A DNA stretch of 64,000 bases from a virus (IMGVR_UViG_3300037468_000493:1-64000), one strand, 5' to 3'. Shown: positions 49,462-58,849, counted from the stretch's first letter. Numbers and translations are program-made. The notes: generated from the sequence alone by a model not told the origin.

Positions 49462-50337
49462 TCATGGGCGAATGTTAACGCGCTGCTTCCCGCTTGCGAT
49501 CGCCTTGAGTTCTGCCGGGGACATGCTGCCCATATTGGTCAGGTCGTCCCGCGACATGATTATGTCACCGCCTCGGCCATTGCCTCCGACCACGCCAGCG
49601 CCCGAGGATTTGTTGTAGGCGGCGACCATAGTCTGCAAGACAGATCCATACCGGCCTTGTTGTATTTGGCGGATAAAGTCTCGCAAGTCGGCCTTCTTCA
49701 CCTCGCCTGGTGCACTGGGATCATCGACAAAACCCAGGGGCTTTCCATCGGGGCCAGTGATCGACTTCACCTCAGACCGATAGCTCACCACAGTCTCGCC
49801 ACGCATGACAGGTATGTAGTCAAAGTCGACGTGGGACGTGATAAAAGATTCAAACATACCGGACTCTGCCTCATTGGCGGGTGAGAATCCAGCCTGCTGG
49901 CCGATGGCAGTAATGGTCTGCGATCGGGCTGTTTCCTGAAGGCTTTGGGTGAGTAGGTTGATCCGTTGGTCGTAGGCCTGTTTCAATTCAGCCTTTTCCC
50001 GCTCCGTCTGCAATCGCACTTCAGCTTCTTTTTTTTGCCGTTGCTCTTCCTCAACCTCTTGCCGCTCCAACTGAGCTAACTTTTGGCGCAATTCGGCAGG
50101 GTCAGCACCACCCAAAAGTTCATCAAATAAATCTGCCTTCTTAGCCTTACTCTTGAGATCTTGATTATCTGCCTTGATTCGTTCAAGGGCAGATTTCAGC
50201 GCAGCCACGTCGCTAGCTGGAATCATCCCAGACTCATCAGGGATATCGCGGATTCCTACAGAATCATTGGAAGGGATCACTGTACTGGCATCGCCAGCCG
50301 CCGCCACGTCGGGGGCGTTTGTGAGGTCATCAGCCAT
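49462..50337 (-). CDS. Capsid scaffolding protein (291 aa)
   Basis: Acidic N-terminus, a long coiled coil at residues about 42-130 (LERQEVEEEQRQKKEAEVRL), and a flexible Gly-rich C-terminus ending in basic KQRVNIRP. This layout and its place just before the coat gene identify a scaffold. Confidence 0.8.
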   Translation of the reverse strand: MADDLTNAPDVAAAGDASTVIPSNDSVGIRDIPDESGMIPASDVAALKSALERIKADNQDLKSKAKKADLFDELLGGADPAELRQKLAQLERQEVEEEQRQKKEAEVRLQTEREKAELKQAYDQRINLLTQSLQETARSQTITAIGQQAGFSPANEAESGMFESFITSHVDFDYIPVMRGETVVSYRSEVKSITGPDGKPLGFVDDPSAPGEVKKADLRDFIRQIQQGRYGSVLQTMVAAYNKSSGAGVVGGNGRGGDIIMSRDDLTNMGSMSPAELKAIASGKQRVNIRP

Positions 50338-50369
50338 TTGGAATACTCGTAATCGGTACGACTACAAGT

Positions 50370-51197
50370 TTAGCCGATAGGTAGGCGATCGCTCAAAGTA
50401 GCCATGCGATACTCAACCCGACAACGGCAACGGCCCCTACACCGGCAGGCCACACCCACCGGGGTTACCTCCGCAGCCGGTATCCAATCAGGACGGGCAA
50501 GGCCAGGACAGTCGGGGCAGTGGTCGGCGGCAGGGTCAAGCATTCGTCTCGCCATCCACCGACCATCGAGGTGGCTTTGGTGCTGGGCATCAAAGAAACT
50601 GGCCCCAGCGCTGTAGCCATACCGCCCCGCCCGGTATCGTGCCATCTTCTCTGATATCTCGCCGTCGGCAATACCCTGGGCCAGATTAGCTAGTCCATCA
50701 AGGTCCGCCACTATCTGCCGTCGCAATCGTTCTAGATGTTCTGGGGTGAGCTGCCCCGCTGTACCGGCCCCGGACTGGGCCATCCGAAAATGCGATCGCA
50801 CAATATCCCGGCCCATGGCCCGTTGCCATTGCTCCAGGCTCACGTCTCCGGCCACCATGCGATCGGTGAGTCGTTGCATCCGGGCTTGGTTCTGGGCCTG
50901 TTCTGTCAGTACCCGGCGTTGGAGGTCTGTGGTCGTCAGCGGCGATCGCCCTTGGTAGTATCGCCCATCCCGCGCACTGTAGGCCAAGCCCCTGGGGGTG
51001 AAGTTAGGGATCAGGGCCAGCAGTAGGGCCGCCACCAATAGCTCCTCAAGGGCGTTGCTGGATTCCCGGTTGGATTCATCAATGAGGGTTTGCAGTTCAG
51101 CCGTATCGTAAGGCGGCTCAAGGGCGTCTGTCCCTACCAGTGCCTCAAGTTCGGCTAGGGGGTAGGCAGTGCCGTTGATAGTGAGGGTTTCTACCAT
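50370..51197 (-). CDS. Minor head protein, SPP1 gp7-like (275 aa)
   Basis: ATG at 51197 is chosen over TTG 51206. Central GQLTPEHLERLRRQIVADLDG and C-terminal DHCPDCPGLA...W-P...GVACRCRGRCRC match the Cys-containing C-terminus of phage Mu F/SPP1 gp7-type head morphogenesis proteins. Lies between portal and scaffold as expected. Confidence 0.75.
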   Translation of the reverse strand: MVETLTINGTAYPLAELEALVGTDALEPPYDTAELQTLIDESNRESSNALEELLVAALLLALIPNFTPRGLAYSARDGRYYQGRSPLTTTDLQRRVLTEQAQNQARMQRLTDRMVAGDVSLEQWQRAMGRDIVRSHFRMAQSGAGTAGQLTPEHLERLRRQIVADLDGLANLAQGIADGEISEKMARYRAGRYGYSAGASFFDAQHQSHLDGRWMARRMLDPAADHCPDCPGLARPDWIPAAEVTPVGVACRCRGRCRCRVEYRMATLSDRLPIG

Positions 51198-51219
51198 GGG
51201 CCTCAAGGAAAAACGGGAA

Positions 51220-51237
51220 GCCCCTCGGGTGAGGGGC
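51220..51237 (-). terminator. Weak hairpin terminator
   Basis: GCCCCTC (51220-51226) and GAGGGGC (51231-51237) pair; on the minus strand TTCCCGTTTTT follows. Lies after the 79-aa gene. Confidence 0.45.
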
Positions 51238-51257
51238 GGGGGTTAGGTGAGGGTGGT

Positions 51258-51497
51258 TTAGGCTGCTTTTGCAGTCCTAATTGTCAAGCTTCTGTGATGC
51301 CAGTCTGCGCTTACTGCACCTTCACTGGCAAGCCACTTAGCTGATTTAAGTGCGTTTTCCCTGCCCTTAGTTTTGGCTGGGAAGAATTTTTGAACACCTC
51401 CGTCAGCGATGCCCCGTCCATTTTTGATTTGGATGGTGCCAATTTTTATCCATTCGCCACTGGCGGATTGTGCAGCGATTTGAAAAGTAGTAGCCAT
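51258..51497 (-). CDS. Small protein under an early promoter, inserted in the head operon (79 aa)
   Basis: Separated from the head genes by its own promoter (51530-51559) and a terminator, so it behaves as a moron. Compact basic protein (GEWIKIGTIQIKNGRGIADG) that could bind nucleic acid or a host protein. Confidence 0.7.
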   Translation of the reverse strand: MATTFQIAAQSASGEWIKIGTIQIKNGRGIADGGVQKFFPAKTKGRENALKSAKWLASEGAVSADWHHRSLTIRTAKAA

Positions 51498-51529
51498 GTA
51501 AGTGCCCTCCCAGGCGGTGGTATGTATCC

Positions 51530-51559
51530 ACTATAACCCACACCTTTTGTGACTGTCAA
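51530..51559 (-). promoter_or_regulatory. Conserved early promoter, copy in the head operon
   Basis: Minus strand TTGACA (51559-51554), 18 bp GTCACAAAAGGTGTGGGT, TATAGT (51535-51530). The homology with 60846-60875 continues both upstream (AAAGTAGTACAGAA) and into the leader (CATACCACCGC). Confidence 0.85.
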
Positions 51560-51614
51560 CCATCATTCTGTACTACTTTGGACTGGTACTGGTGAAGGCC
51601 ATAGCCTTGATCCC

Positions 51615-52031
51615 CTAAAACAAAATATTCCCGCCCTCGGTCACCGCCCCCAACACATCCTGCGGGTCGATCAAGTCTTTCAGCTTGGCCTTAAGTGCTG
51701 CCAGCTTATTGGTGTAGGCGGTACTCTCCTGCACCCCAGAGGGCGATCGAGTAATAGACAACTCCCCGGGGATCGACACACTGGAAATACCATCGTTGGC
51801 CGTCAACCCCAGGTCTAAATCTTCATCGGGGTCTCCGTACAGGGCCACCTGTAGCGCCTCAATCCGTTCCAGCAACCGCTGCACTTGGGCCACCACGGCG
51901 TCGCCATACTGCGCATCAAAAACTTCAACATCGCGTAACAACGTTTGGAGCCGGGATGACTCAGTACGCTGGTGTCGCTCCAGGTTCAAGGCTTCGGCGA
52001 TGGCAATACGGTTCGCGGTGGTGAATGGCAT
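51615..52031 (-). CDS. Hypothetical head protein after the portal (138 aa)
   Basis: Overlaps the portal gene end by one base. Helical first half (LERHQRTESSRLQTLLRDVE) and mixed second half. Possibly a head-completion or portal-associated protein. Confidence 0.6.
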   Translation of the reverse strand: MPFTTANRIAIAEALNLERHQRTESSRLQTLLRDVEVFDAQYGDAVVAQVQRLLERIEALQVALYGDPDEDLDLGLTANDGISSVSIPGELSITRSPSGVQESTAYTNKLAALKAKLKDLIDPQDVLGAVTEGGNILF

Positions 52032-53557
52032 TACTGCACCCCCATGGTAGGTTGGCCAGGTGTAGCCGCAGATAGCCCCAGTGTACCACCAACCAACGGC
52101 TCACCCTGGCCTGCTACCGCTTCCATCTCTTCAGTATAAACGCCCAATTCTTTGCGTTTCACATCGTATTCAGCTTTGTTCAAAGCCCCTGCCAAGAACT
52201 CAGACTGCCAGAACATCAACTCTTGGGCCGTCGGCGGGGTTGATAGCACTGATTCAGATATTGTGATGCCACCCACAGGATTTTCAGGGCTCCAGTCAGG
52301 GTTGCTGAATCGTTCCCACAGGTCAAAAACTGACTGCACTGCTGATTCCTTACGGCGAGCAATATTGCGCAGACCTAACCGGGATTGGATAGTTTCGATC
52401 TCAGCCTCGGTCGCAGTTCTGGCGACCGTGCCATTGCTCAAAAAAGCCTGGGCCATATCATCCATCGCCGCTAACCGATCCCGTTGCCCTTCCCGAGTGG
52501 AGGCGATCGCAGTGCCCGCAGGCTCCAGCAGGTTGAGCGATGCCCCACCCGCTAACGTAATCACCCGACCACTCCCGGCTAGGTCTGGTTCCTTCTCCGG
52601 GGCCGCGCCAGGGTACGTTTTCACCAGCATGGCGTAGTTGCAACGGTCTTCAGCCGTGTTTAGGCTGCTGTGCTTGTTAAAAAACTCTAGGTTGAAATCA
52701 ACCAGGGGCATATACTCAGGAGTCCCGCCCCGGTCATTGTCATTGTCCACGCCAGCAAATAACAGCGGATCCCCATAGGGCGAATACCATACCAATGGCA
52801 CTCGGGCCAGGGGACGGCCAGCAGCGTCAAAGATGGGGCTAGGAGGCTTAGTCTGCATCAACTCACTGCCCAGCCCCTTTGCAGCCCTGGGAACATCTTC
52901 CCATTCTTCGTACAGGCATTGGTAGCGCTGTTCAGCCCCACCGGGTAGCCGGATAGGGGTGCCTAGCTGCTCCAGCGAAAATACCCAATACCGATTTCGC
53001 ACGGTGTAGCCAAACCGGCCCTCTGGCACCGACACAGACCGCCGGATACTGATTAGCGATATCTCTAAATGGCCGTTAACCAGCATGGTCTGCGGGGCAC
53101 ACACATCCCGCAAGTTGATCGGGATAAACCGGGGTCGTCGTGTCTGGCGTTGCTCGTCGCTGCTCTCCGCTTGTGGAGTATCGACCAGGCCCAGAACGCC
53201 GTTATAAAGCAAGGCCTCAATGTCCCAGTCCAACAATACTGACTCCAGACTATTCCCCTGGCCGTCGAAGTCGTCTCGGGCATCTAGCACCGTCTGGGGT
53301 ACATCGTCATCGAGGACAAATTCACTGAGCAAACCAGAGTGTGCCTTGACGGCGGGACTAAGTTTATTGGCAAAGGCCACTGATTCGATCCGGGCCTCAT
53401 AAACCTTGTCGTGTTCGCCCAACTGCTGCCGCAGGTAACGACGCTTTAATTCGTCAGTGTGAAGGCCATGGTAAACGTCCCCTAGCCGGAGCCATAGGGG
53501 GCTTAAATATGTTTGCCAATACGAGGGCCGCCAGTCTGGCGTGTCTGTTTTTGCCAT
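52031..53557 (-). CDS. Portal protein, DUF4055-like (508 aa)
   Basis: Follows the terminase directly. The central VPLVWYSPYGDPL...DFNLEFFNKHSSLNTAEDR and later MDDMAQAFLSNGTVARTATE motifs match portal proteins of the DUF4055 type; the C-terminus is a helical crown. Twelve copies form the DNA-entry ring. Confidence 0.8.
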   Translation of the reverse strand: MAKTDTPDWRPSYWQTYLSPLWLRLGDVYHGLHTDELKRRYLRQQLGEHDKVYEARIESVAFANKLSPAVKAHSGLLSEFVLDDDVPQTVLDARDDFDGQGNSLESVLLDWDIEALLYNGVLGLVDTPQAESSDEQRQTRRPRFIPINLRDVCAPQTMLVNGHLEISLISIRRSVSVPEGRFGYTVRNRYWVFSLEQLGTPIRLPGGAEQRYQCLYEEWEDVPRAAKGLGSELMQTKPPSPIFDAAGRPLARVPLVWYSPYGDPLLFAGVDNDNDRGGTPEYMPLVDFNLEFFNKHSSLNTAEDRCNYAMLVKTYPGAAPEKEPDLAGSGRVITLAGGASLNLLEPAGTAIASTREGQRDRLAAMDDMAQAFLSNGTVARTATEAEIETIQSRLGLRNIARRKESAVQSVFDLWERFSNPDWSPENPVGGITISESVLSTPPTAQELMFWQSEFLAGALNKAEYDVKRKELGVYTEEMEAVAGQGEPLVGGTLGLSAATPGQPTMGVQ

Positions 53558-53574
53558 GGCCGTATTCTAGCCCA

Positions 53575-55032
53575 TCACCACATCGCGGGAGCACCGAGAG
53601 AGATCCTGCCCTCGACAATAGAATCCATCACCGCAAATGCCATCGCCATCGCCATTACTCGGTCATCATGGCCTGTTTCTGCCTCCCGTTCCCGCAACGA
53701 AAATGCCTTCATTTCTCGGATGCCCTCCCAGTCGGCGGGGTAGATGGCCTCACCCCGTTCCACAGCGATCGCAATGCGGTCGGTGTTGGTCACCTTAGAT
53801 ACCCGGCTGGTGTTGATGTTCTCAAACCGGGTAAAGGGTCGGCGCTTGCTCAGGTTCTCTAGTACCACCTTCCCGCCGCTATTGCCCTCCACGGCTACAA
53901 TCTGGGGTTTGTAGCGATCGCAGTAATCCATCACAGCTACCATGCTCAACTCCACCGACCGCTGGCCCTCAGCGTACTCTGCCACCAAACTAGGGCACCC
54001 ATCAGTGATATCCCACACCTGGGCCACGAACCTATCATCGCCGCCGAAGTTGGGGTCAACTCCCATGACATACCGGTGCCCTGCTGCTGGCTCTGCCCAG
54101 GCTCCTATGGCCTGCCCGTCAACCGACTGCGCGTGGAACAATGCCCCGCCGGTGCTGTCGTCAAAGGATATGTTAAATTCTCGTTGGGTCTGGGCTTCGG
54201 TGATCCGTTGTTTCTCCCGAACCTCAATCAAGTAATTGTCATTCTGCCCATGCAGCGGGTGAGCCCGCCAATGGATGATCGCCTTACCCCAGCCCTGTTC
54301 ATCGACCCATTCTTGGTAGGGCTCAATCAGTTCTTCCCGCATCTGGCGGCAAATATCTAGGGCATCCACATCACCATTGTTTTCGGTGAAGGTTTCGTAG
54401 TACAACCCTGTTTTGGCGTTAGGGGTGCTCAGCAAAATAGTGTGAGCCTGGCCTTGTTGCTCCGGCACCGACTGCGCCGGAGTGCTAGCCCCAAACAGCT
54501 CCTCAAACCCCGACACAAAGGCGCACTCATCAAATAAAATATCCCAGATTGATTCCAGTCCACGCCCACTGTTCTGGCTAGCGGTGCGAAACACAATCCG
54601 CCCCCCGCCCTCCACGGCGATATCCTTCACGTTGTTGCTAGATAGCGGGATTCCGGCGCTGGCTGCCATCAACCGCACCCGTCGGGCAATGTTGGCCGTA
54701 TCGTCCTGGCCCTTACTGAATACCGCTGCAAAGTAGGTCGGATAAAGACAGGCCTTGTGCAAAAACTTACTGGCGACCATCTCAGTCAAGCCATGTTGTC
54801 GGGGCTTGACGATGACCACACCCCGGCATCGGTCTATCAGGGTGCTGATGTTTGTCTGAAAGAAGTAAGGGTCAAACGGCACCATCTGAGTTCCCGACCG
54901 AATACGGGTCAGTCGGGCAAAGCTGGGCCAGTCTCTAGGGATATGAACCAGGTGTTGCGGCACGGCCTGGAGCGATCGCCGCCGTCGCAGTTCTAGCTCT
55001 GCCCGAGCCCTGGTCGCAAGGTCAACCGCCAT
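53575..55032 (-). CDS. terL: Terminase large subunit (485 aa)
   Basis: ATPase: Walker A-like VKPRQHGLTE near residue 75, Walker B with catalytic Glu IWDILFDECAF near residue 163. Nuclease: YVMGVDPNFGGDD near residue 315, VAVEGNSGG near residue 375 and GHDDRVMAMAMA near residue 459 supply the acidic metal ligands. Length is typical. Packages DNA through the portal; overlaps the small subunit by 11 nt. Confidence 0.92.
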   Translation of the reverse strand: MAVDLATRARAELELRRRRSLQAVPQHLVHIPRDWPSFARLTRIRSGTQMVPFDPYFFQTNISTLIDRCRGVVIVKPRQHGLTEMVASKFLHKACLYPTYFAAVFSKGQDDTANIARRVRLMAASAGIPLSSNNVKDIAVEGGGRIVFRTASQNSGRGLESIWDILFDECAFVSGFEELFGASTPAQSVPEQQGQAHTILLSTPNAKTGLYYETFTENNGDVDALDICRQMREELIEPYQEWVDEQGWGKAIIHWRAHPLHGQNDNYLIEVREKQRITEAQTQREFNISFDDSTGGALFHAQSVDGQAIGAWAEPAAGHRYVMGVDPNFGGDDRFVAQVWDITDGCPSLVAEYAEGQRSVELSMVAVMDYCDRYKPQIVAVEGNSGGKVVLENLSKRRPFTRFENINTSRVSKVTNTDRIAIAVERGEAIYPADWEGIREMKAFSLREREAETGHDDRVMAMAMAFAVMDSIVEGRISLGAPAMW

Positions 55033-55498
55033 TGGCTAATTTCTCCAGCGCAGAGTCCGACAGGGTGCTGATGTCGATCACTTCCTGGCGTTCGGTTGCG
55101 AGTCCTTCGGTCATGCGTTCTGCATCGATCGCCCACTTGAGCCACGCCAATGCTTCCGCAGGCTTCAGCGTAGTTGGGTCGGTGGCTTGCATCGCCAGTA
55201 TCGCCTTCTGCCCTGCCAACCTTGCGGCCTTCATGTGGCGGGTCAGCATCTCGGCGGCATCGATAATTTTCTCGACCTGGGCGGCGGTAGCCTGAACGTC
55301 AGGTACAGTCCCGGTCAGTGTACCTAGATTCTCTCTGTACCGCTTCCGCTGATCCGGCCAATCCTCTTGACTGGCACGGTTTCTAAGGCTTGAGTACGCA
55401 GGTGCTCCAGTGTACTTTGACAGCCGTTTATAGTCCAGGTCATCAGGCCCCTGAACAAACTGATCGCGCCAAATCTTCCAGTTAACTCTTGTACCCAT
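55022..55498 (-). CDS. Terminase small subunit-like (158 aa)
   Basis: Precedes and overlaps terL. Starts with a short helical DNA-binding-like region (KRLSKYTGAPAYSSLRNRAS) then long helices (AEMLTRHMKAARLAGQKAIL). Assigned by position and helical content. Confidence 0.7.
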   Translation of the reverse strand: MGTRVNWKIWRDQFVQGPDDLDYKRLSKYTGAPAYSSLRNRASQEDWPDQRKRYRENLGTLTGTVPDVQATAAQVEKIIDAAEMLTRHMKAARLAGQKAILAMQATDPTTLKPAEALAWLKWAIDAERMTEGLATERQEVIDISTLSDSALEKLANGG

Positions 55499-55530
55499 CG
55501 CTCAATAATAACAACCCTCCACCGCAAGCG

Positions 55531-55749
55531 TTAGGCTGGCTCAGATTGCAGTAACAGAGTCGCCCCATACCCCGGCCCCAATACCACATCAGCGATCGCG
55601 GCCTTTAGCTCCGGGGACATGGCCTTGGGCAAGGCTTCGGCTATGGCTTCTGAGGTGGCTTCGCCTTTGTAGTTATCCGAGAAATCAGAGGCCCAGTCAA
55701 AGGCATCGTCAGATAGTTCGCCGTTTACCAGCCAATTTGAATAGTCCAT
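55531..55749 (-). CDS. Small acidic protein (72 aa)
   Basis: 32 nt upstream of the small terminase. Acidic helical (YSNWLVNGELSDDAFDWASD). Function unknown. Confidence 0.6.
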   Translation of the reverse strand: MDYSNWLVNGELSDDAFDWASDFSDNYKGEATSEAIAEALPKAMSPELKAAIADVVLGPGYGATLLLQSEPA

Positions 55750-55787
55750 GGTTTACCTGCTTCTCCTACCTTCTGCGATTCCGACTC

Positions 55788-55853
55788 TCAAGGCGTCTCT
55801 AGTGGATGATGCGTGGGCCTATAGTACAAGGTGAGGGATTGCTTGTCTGGCAT
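55788..55853 (-). pseudogene. Truncated copy of a gene start (21 codons)
   Basis: ATG CCA GAC AAG CAA ... encodes MPDKQSLTLYY, then runs to a stop. The same start occurs at 58815 (HNH-AP2 gene) and, more diverged, at 58050 (radical-SAM gene). Probably a remnant of recombination between these loci. Confidence 0.55.
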
Positions 55854-55856
55854 ATG

Positions 55857-56693
55857 TTACCTAATCGTCAGCATATACCTTGCGCTAGTCAGTCCGGGTG
55901 GGGTTACGCCCTGCTTTGCGTTAGTTTTGTCCCGATCTGTAGCCCCTGCCCTGAGATCATATTTGTTGTCGGACGATCCACTAACTAACCACTTATTGAA
56001 TTGAGCGGGTGTAACCCTATCCCCTATCGCAGACCTTAGTTCATGGATGGGGATGCTATCGCCCGGTTTTTTGCCAGCAAGTCGGCTAGAAATGGCCCGA
56101 TTAAATCCTGCCTGAGAATTAATAACCTCCCCGCTTTTAGTGCCTCTCCGAGCCTCTACAGCAGATTGCACCCTATTAGTCCCAGCGGAAGCTAAAGGCT
56201 TGATGCTGCTCCTCGTAAGGCCGCCCATATTAAAATCGGCTCTGCTATTAGCGTAGGAAAGATTTTTTTCAGATCCGAATTGAACTTTGTCATTTTGCAT
56301 CGCTTGCCGTAACTGGCTGCTAAATTTAGCATCTGTAAGCCCAGGGTGCTCAGATTGCATCCTGGCTTTCAAGTCGGCGATGGTTATAGGGGTGGTGCTT
56401 GCGACTCCCTGAGGAACCTGCTCTAGGCGTATTTGTTCAATATGCTGGAGCGCTAAATCTTCAAAATCTGCCTGGCTTTTAATATCGCCCAATGGGGATG
56501 CAGACGGATTCGCTTTCTCGGCCCCATCCATCACACCGCCACCACCGCCACCGCCGCCACCGCCGCCCTTCTGGCTAGCATGGTTCCCTGCCTTTACAGC
56601 GGCCCCGCCGTTGCCTGTCTGTCGATGGCCTATAAGTATGGCAATATCGCCGTTACCATCTTGGCAATGGTTGGTGCGGGTTGCGTTAGTCAT
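55857..56693 (-). CDS. Hypothetical protein with poly-Gly tract, early promoter (278 aa)
   Basis: ATG at 56693, behind an early-type promoter. Residues about 44-54 are eleven consecutive Gly, coded by a trinucleotide repeat. The C-terminal half has two related winged-helix-like segments (TIADLKARMQSEHPGLTDAK and PIHELRSAIGDRVTPAQFNK). No family recognised. Confidence 0.7.
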   Translation of the reverse strand: MTNATRTNHCQDGNGDIAILIGHRQTGNGGAAVKAGNHASQKGGGGGGGGGGGVMDGAEKANPSASPLGDIKSQADFEDLALQHIEQIRLEQVPQGVASTTPITIADLKARMQSEHPGLTDAKFSSQLRQAMQNDKVQFGSEKNLSYANSRADFNMGGLTRSSIKPLASAGTNRVQSAVEARRGTKSGEVINSQAGFNRAISSRLAGKKPGDSIPIHELRSAIGDRVTPAQFNKWLVSGSSDNKYDLRAGATDRDKTNAKQGVTPPGLTSARYMLTIR

Positions 56694-56725
56694 CGGTCGG
56701 TTCCTCTCTTGCGGTGTATGTACCT

Positions 56726-56755
56726 ACTATAACCCACACCTTTTGCAACTGTCAA
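56726..56755 (-). promoter_or_regulatory. Conserved early promoter
   Basis: Minus strand TTGACA (56755-56750), 18-bp spacer containing AAAAGGTGTGGG, TATAGT (56731-56726), followed by a CATACACCGC-type leader. Confidence 0.8.
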
Positions 56756-56782
56756 CTCCACTCAGAAATCTTTTGGCCATCG

Positions 56783-58050
56783 CTATAAATTCTGCTGTGA
56801 CCATAATTCGCTAGACTCCGGCGTGAATACCAAGATGGGGCGTTGATTGCTGTCGAGCCACTGTGACCACCCCATAGTTCCATCAGCTTGTTTTTCGTAG
56901 TCCCCGGCCCAGGCAAAGCAGGCAACATTGACAGGGCAGTAGACAGACTCCTTATACCCCCAAATATAGCCTAACAATTGCTCGTAGGACATCTTATTAG
57001 TAATGCCCTCGTGCCTGGCCGCGCTCCAAAATCTCGGCCCTGCGACGGCCCCGATATGTTGCCCAATAGGCCATACGCCATCTGGGAGCCAGGGCAATAC
57101 CTGATCCCGCCAGGTTTCGTAGTAGATCAAGTCGCCATCGGCTAGGGTATCCCAGGCCCAGTTAACAAAATCTTGCATCAAGGGATAGCGCTGGGGATAG
57201 ACCTGCTTGTAGGGCTCAAAGTAATCAGATCGTTCACCTTGCTGGGAGTCGTAGGCTGCGATACCCTCCACGGCGGCATAGTGCCTGAGGGCGGCTATGG
57301 TTTCGGCAATGGCAGGGTATTTGGCATGGTTGCGGGGGATGGCCTGGTCAAGGATCTCTGGCCCCAGCTTGGCCTTATCCCTGTCAGGCATCTTGGCAAT
57401 TTGCTTATGGCTGAGATGCAATGCCTGCACCCAAATGCCCTCCACCCCGAGCGCGGCCAGAGTCTTGACCATGGCCTGTGGGTCGGGTATCCATTGAGGC
57501 ACGACGGGGTTGACGCCAACGCAGACCCGGTGACCCCTAGCTATGACCTCAGCTATCATCTCTAGCCGCTGGGTGGGCCTAGGCGCACCGGGGGCACTGA
57601 TAGCCCCTATGCCATCGTCGAGGGTTTCCAGGCTGACGTAGAAGACCGTGGGTCTACCCTCAATCATGTCCAGTGCTGAGGGGTAGGTCTTGAATGGTTT
57701 CAGTAGGCCGTGGCCCCCCTTGGTCTGTAGGGACATCGGTATCCCCATTTTGACCATGGCCTTGATGAGGGGCAGGCTGTAGGCTAGGTTGCTACCGGCA
57801 AAGGGGTCAACGTGATTGGAGAAAACTACGGGGTATTTGGTCTTCAGGAGGTGCCCTTCGAGGGTATCGGCCCAGTAGCGATTCCTGAGCATTCGCAAAG
57901 CCTGTTTTGGGTAGGCTTTGCGAACGGGCTCGTTCAGGTTCGCAAAGCAAAAGGACATGAATGGCTACATACATTTAGAGACAGGTTGAGGGGGAAGCAG
58001 GCATTCAGCAAGAACCCGCCGTGATATAAAGTAAGACTTTGTTTTTCCAT
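56783..58050 (-). CDS. Radical SAM protein, frameshifted in its iron-sulfur motif
   Basis: From ATG 58050 the frame reads MEKQSLTLYHGGF ... NVCSHSCPF and then shifts: TGT-CCT-TTT-GC at 57949-57952 has four T where five would keep frame, after which CFANLNEP continues 391 codons to 56783. Joined, the motif is C-SHS-C-PF-C, the CxxxCxxC cluster of radical SAM enzymes, followed by a barrel (FSNHVDPFAG, FYVSLETLDDG). So the gene is inactive, sequenced wrongly, or uses -1 slippage on TTTT. An isolated start at 57958 would lack the cluster. Confidence 0.75.
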
Positions 58051-58815
58051 CTATGCCACTCCCTTTTCTAGGCTAGCTGAACCGATCCGAACATATCTTG
58101 ACTCAACTAAATCATACACCCATTCATTTGGATAGTTGAAAACAGCAAACTTACCATGGTGTTCAGCCGCTAAATCGTCATATCGTCTAGCGGCAGATTC
58201 TGCACTGCGAAACCCAGACTCAGCAATAGATGTACTGTATTGAATTTGAACCCTAAATGTATCAACAGCCTGGCTAACACCCTTTAGGCTGGAAACCCTA
58301 GGATCCTTGCGTGCGTGCGGCCTAATGTTGTACGCATTCTCAGCCTTTGTAGCCAGTCTTAGATTAGACCTTCGGTTGTTCAACTTGTTCCAATCAATAT
58401 GATCACAATGCTCACCCTTGACCACCAATCGACCAAGCATTCTTTCAAGAATAAGAGGTGCCAGGTAAATGGTAACGTTAGGGAAAACACTATGACTTCG
58501 GCTTACGTTCCTAGTGAAATAAGAATTTGACTGACAATACCAAGAATAATCAGCAAGATCTCTGTCGCACAAATCAACGAAGCAAGATATGCCGTTTGCT
58601 GCGATGATTTCTATGCAATCACCATGCTCCACCCACTTAGGCTCAACCCTTTTGAAGCGAGACTTAAGCAAATCAGTCTGATAAGCAATAATATCCATGA
58701 TCAAAATTGAAACCGCGACTACACCTCTAATTATAGCATTTGCAATTGCACTTGCACTTGTGACATTTGGCAAGAACCCGCCATAGTACAGGGTGAGGCT
58801 TTGCTTGTCTGGCAT
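58051..58815 (-). CDS. HNH homing endonuclease with AP2-type domain (254 aa)
   Basis: Core CDHIDWNKLNNRRSNLRLAT near residue 145 is the HNH_3 nuclease motif, followed by an AP2-like DNA-binding segment (SLKGVS...FRVQIQ, FRSAESAARRYDDLA). The first 17 codons (MPDKQSLTLYYGGFLPN) duplicate the start of the downstream radical-SAM gene; the nuclease proper may start at ATG 58698, which has a TATAAT upstream. Its TAG abuts the next ATG. Looks like a homing insertion at a gene's 5' end. Confidence 0.85.
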   Translation of the reverse strand: MPDKQSLTLYYGGFLPNVTSASAIANAIIRGVVAVSILIMDIIAYQTDLLKSRFKRVEPKWVEHGDCIEIIAANGISCFVDLCDRDLADYSWYCQSNSYFTRNVSRSHSVFPNVTIYLAPLILERMLGRLVVKGEHCDHIDWNKLNNRRSNLRLATKAENAYNIRPHARKDPRVSSLKGVSQAVDTFRVQIQYSTSIAESGFRSAESAARRYDDLAAEHHGKFAVFNYPNEWVYDLVESRYVRIGSASLEKGVA

Positions 58816-58849
58816 GACTGCTCGCGGTAAATACTGGGCAGAATAATCC

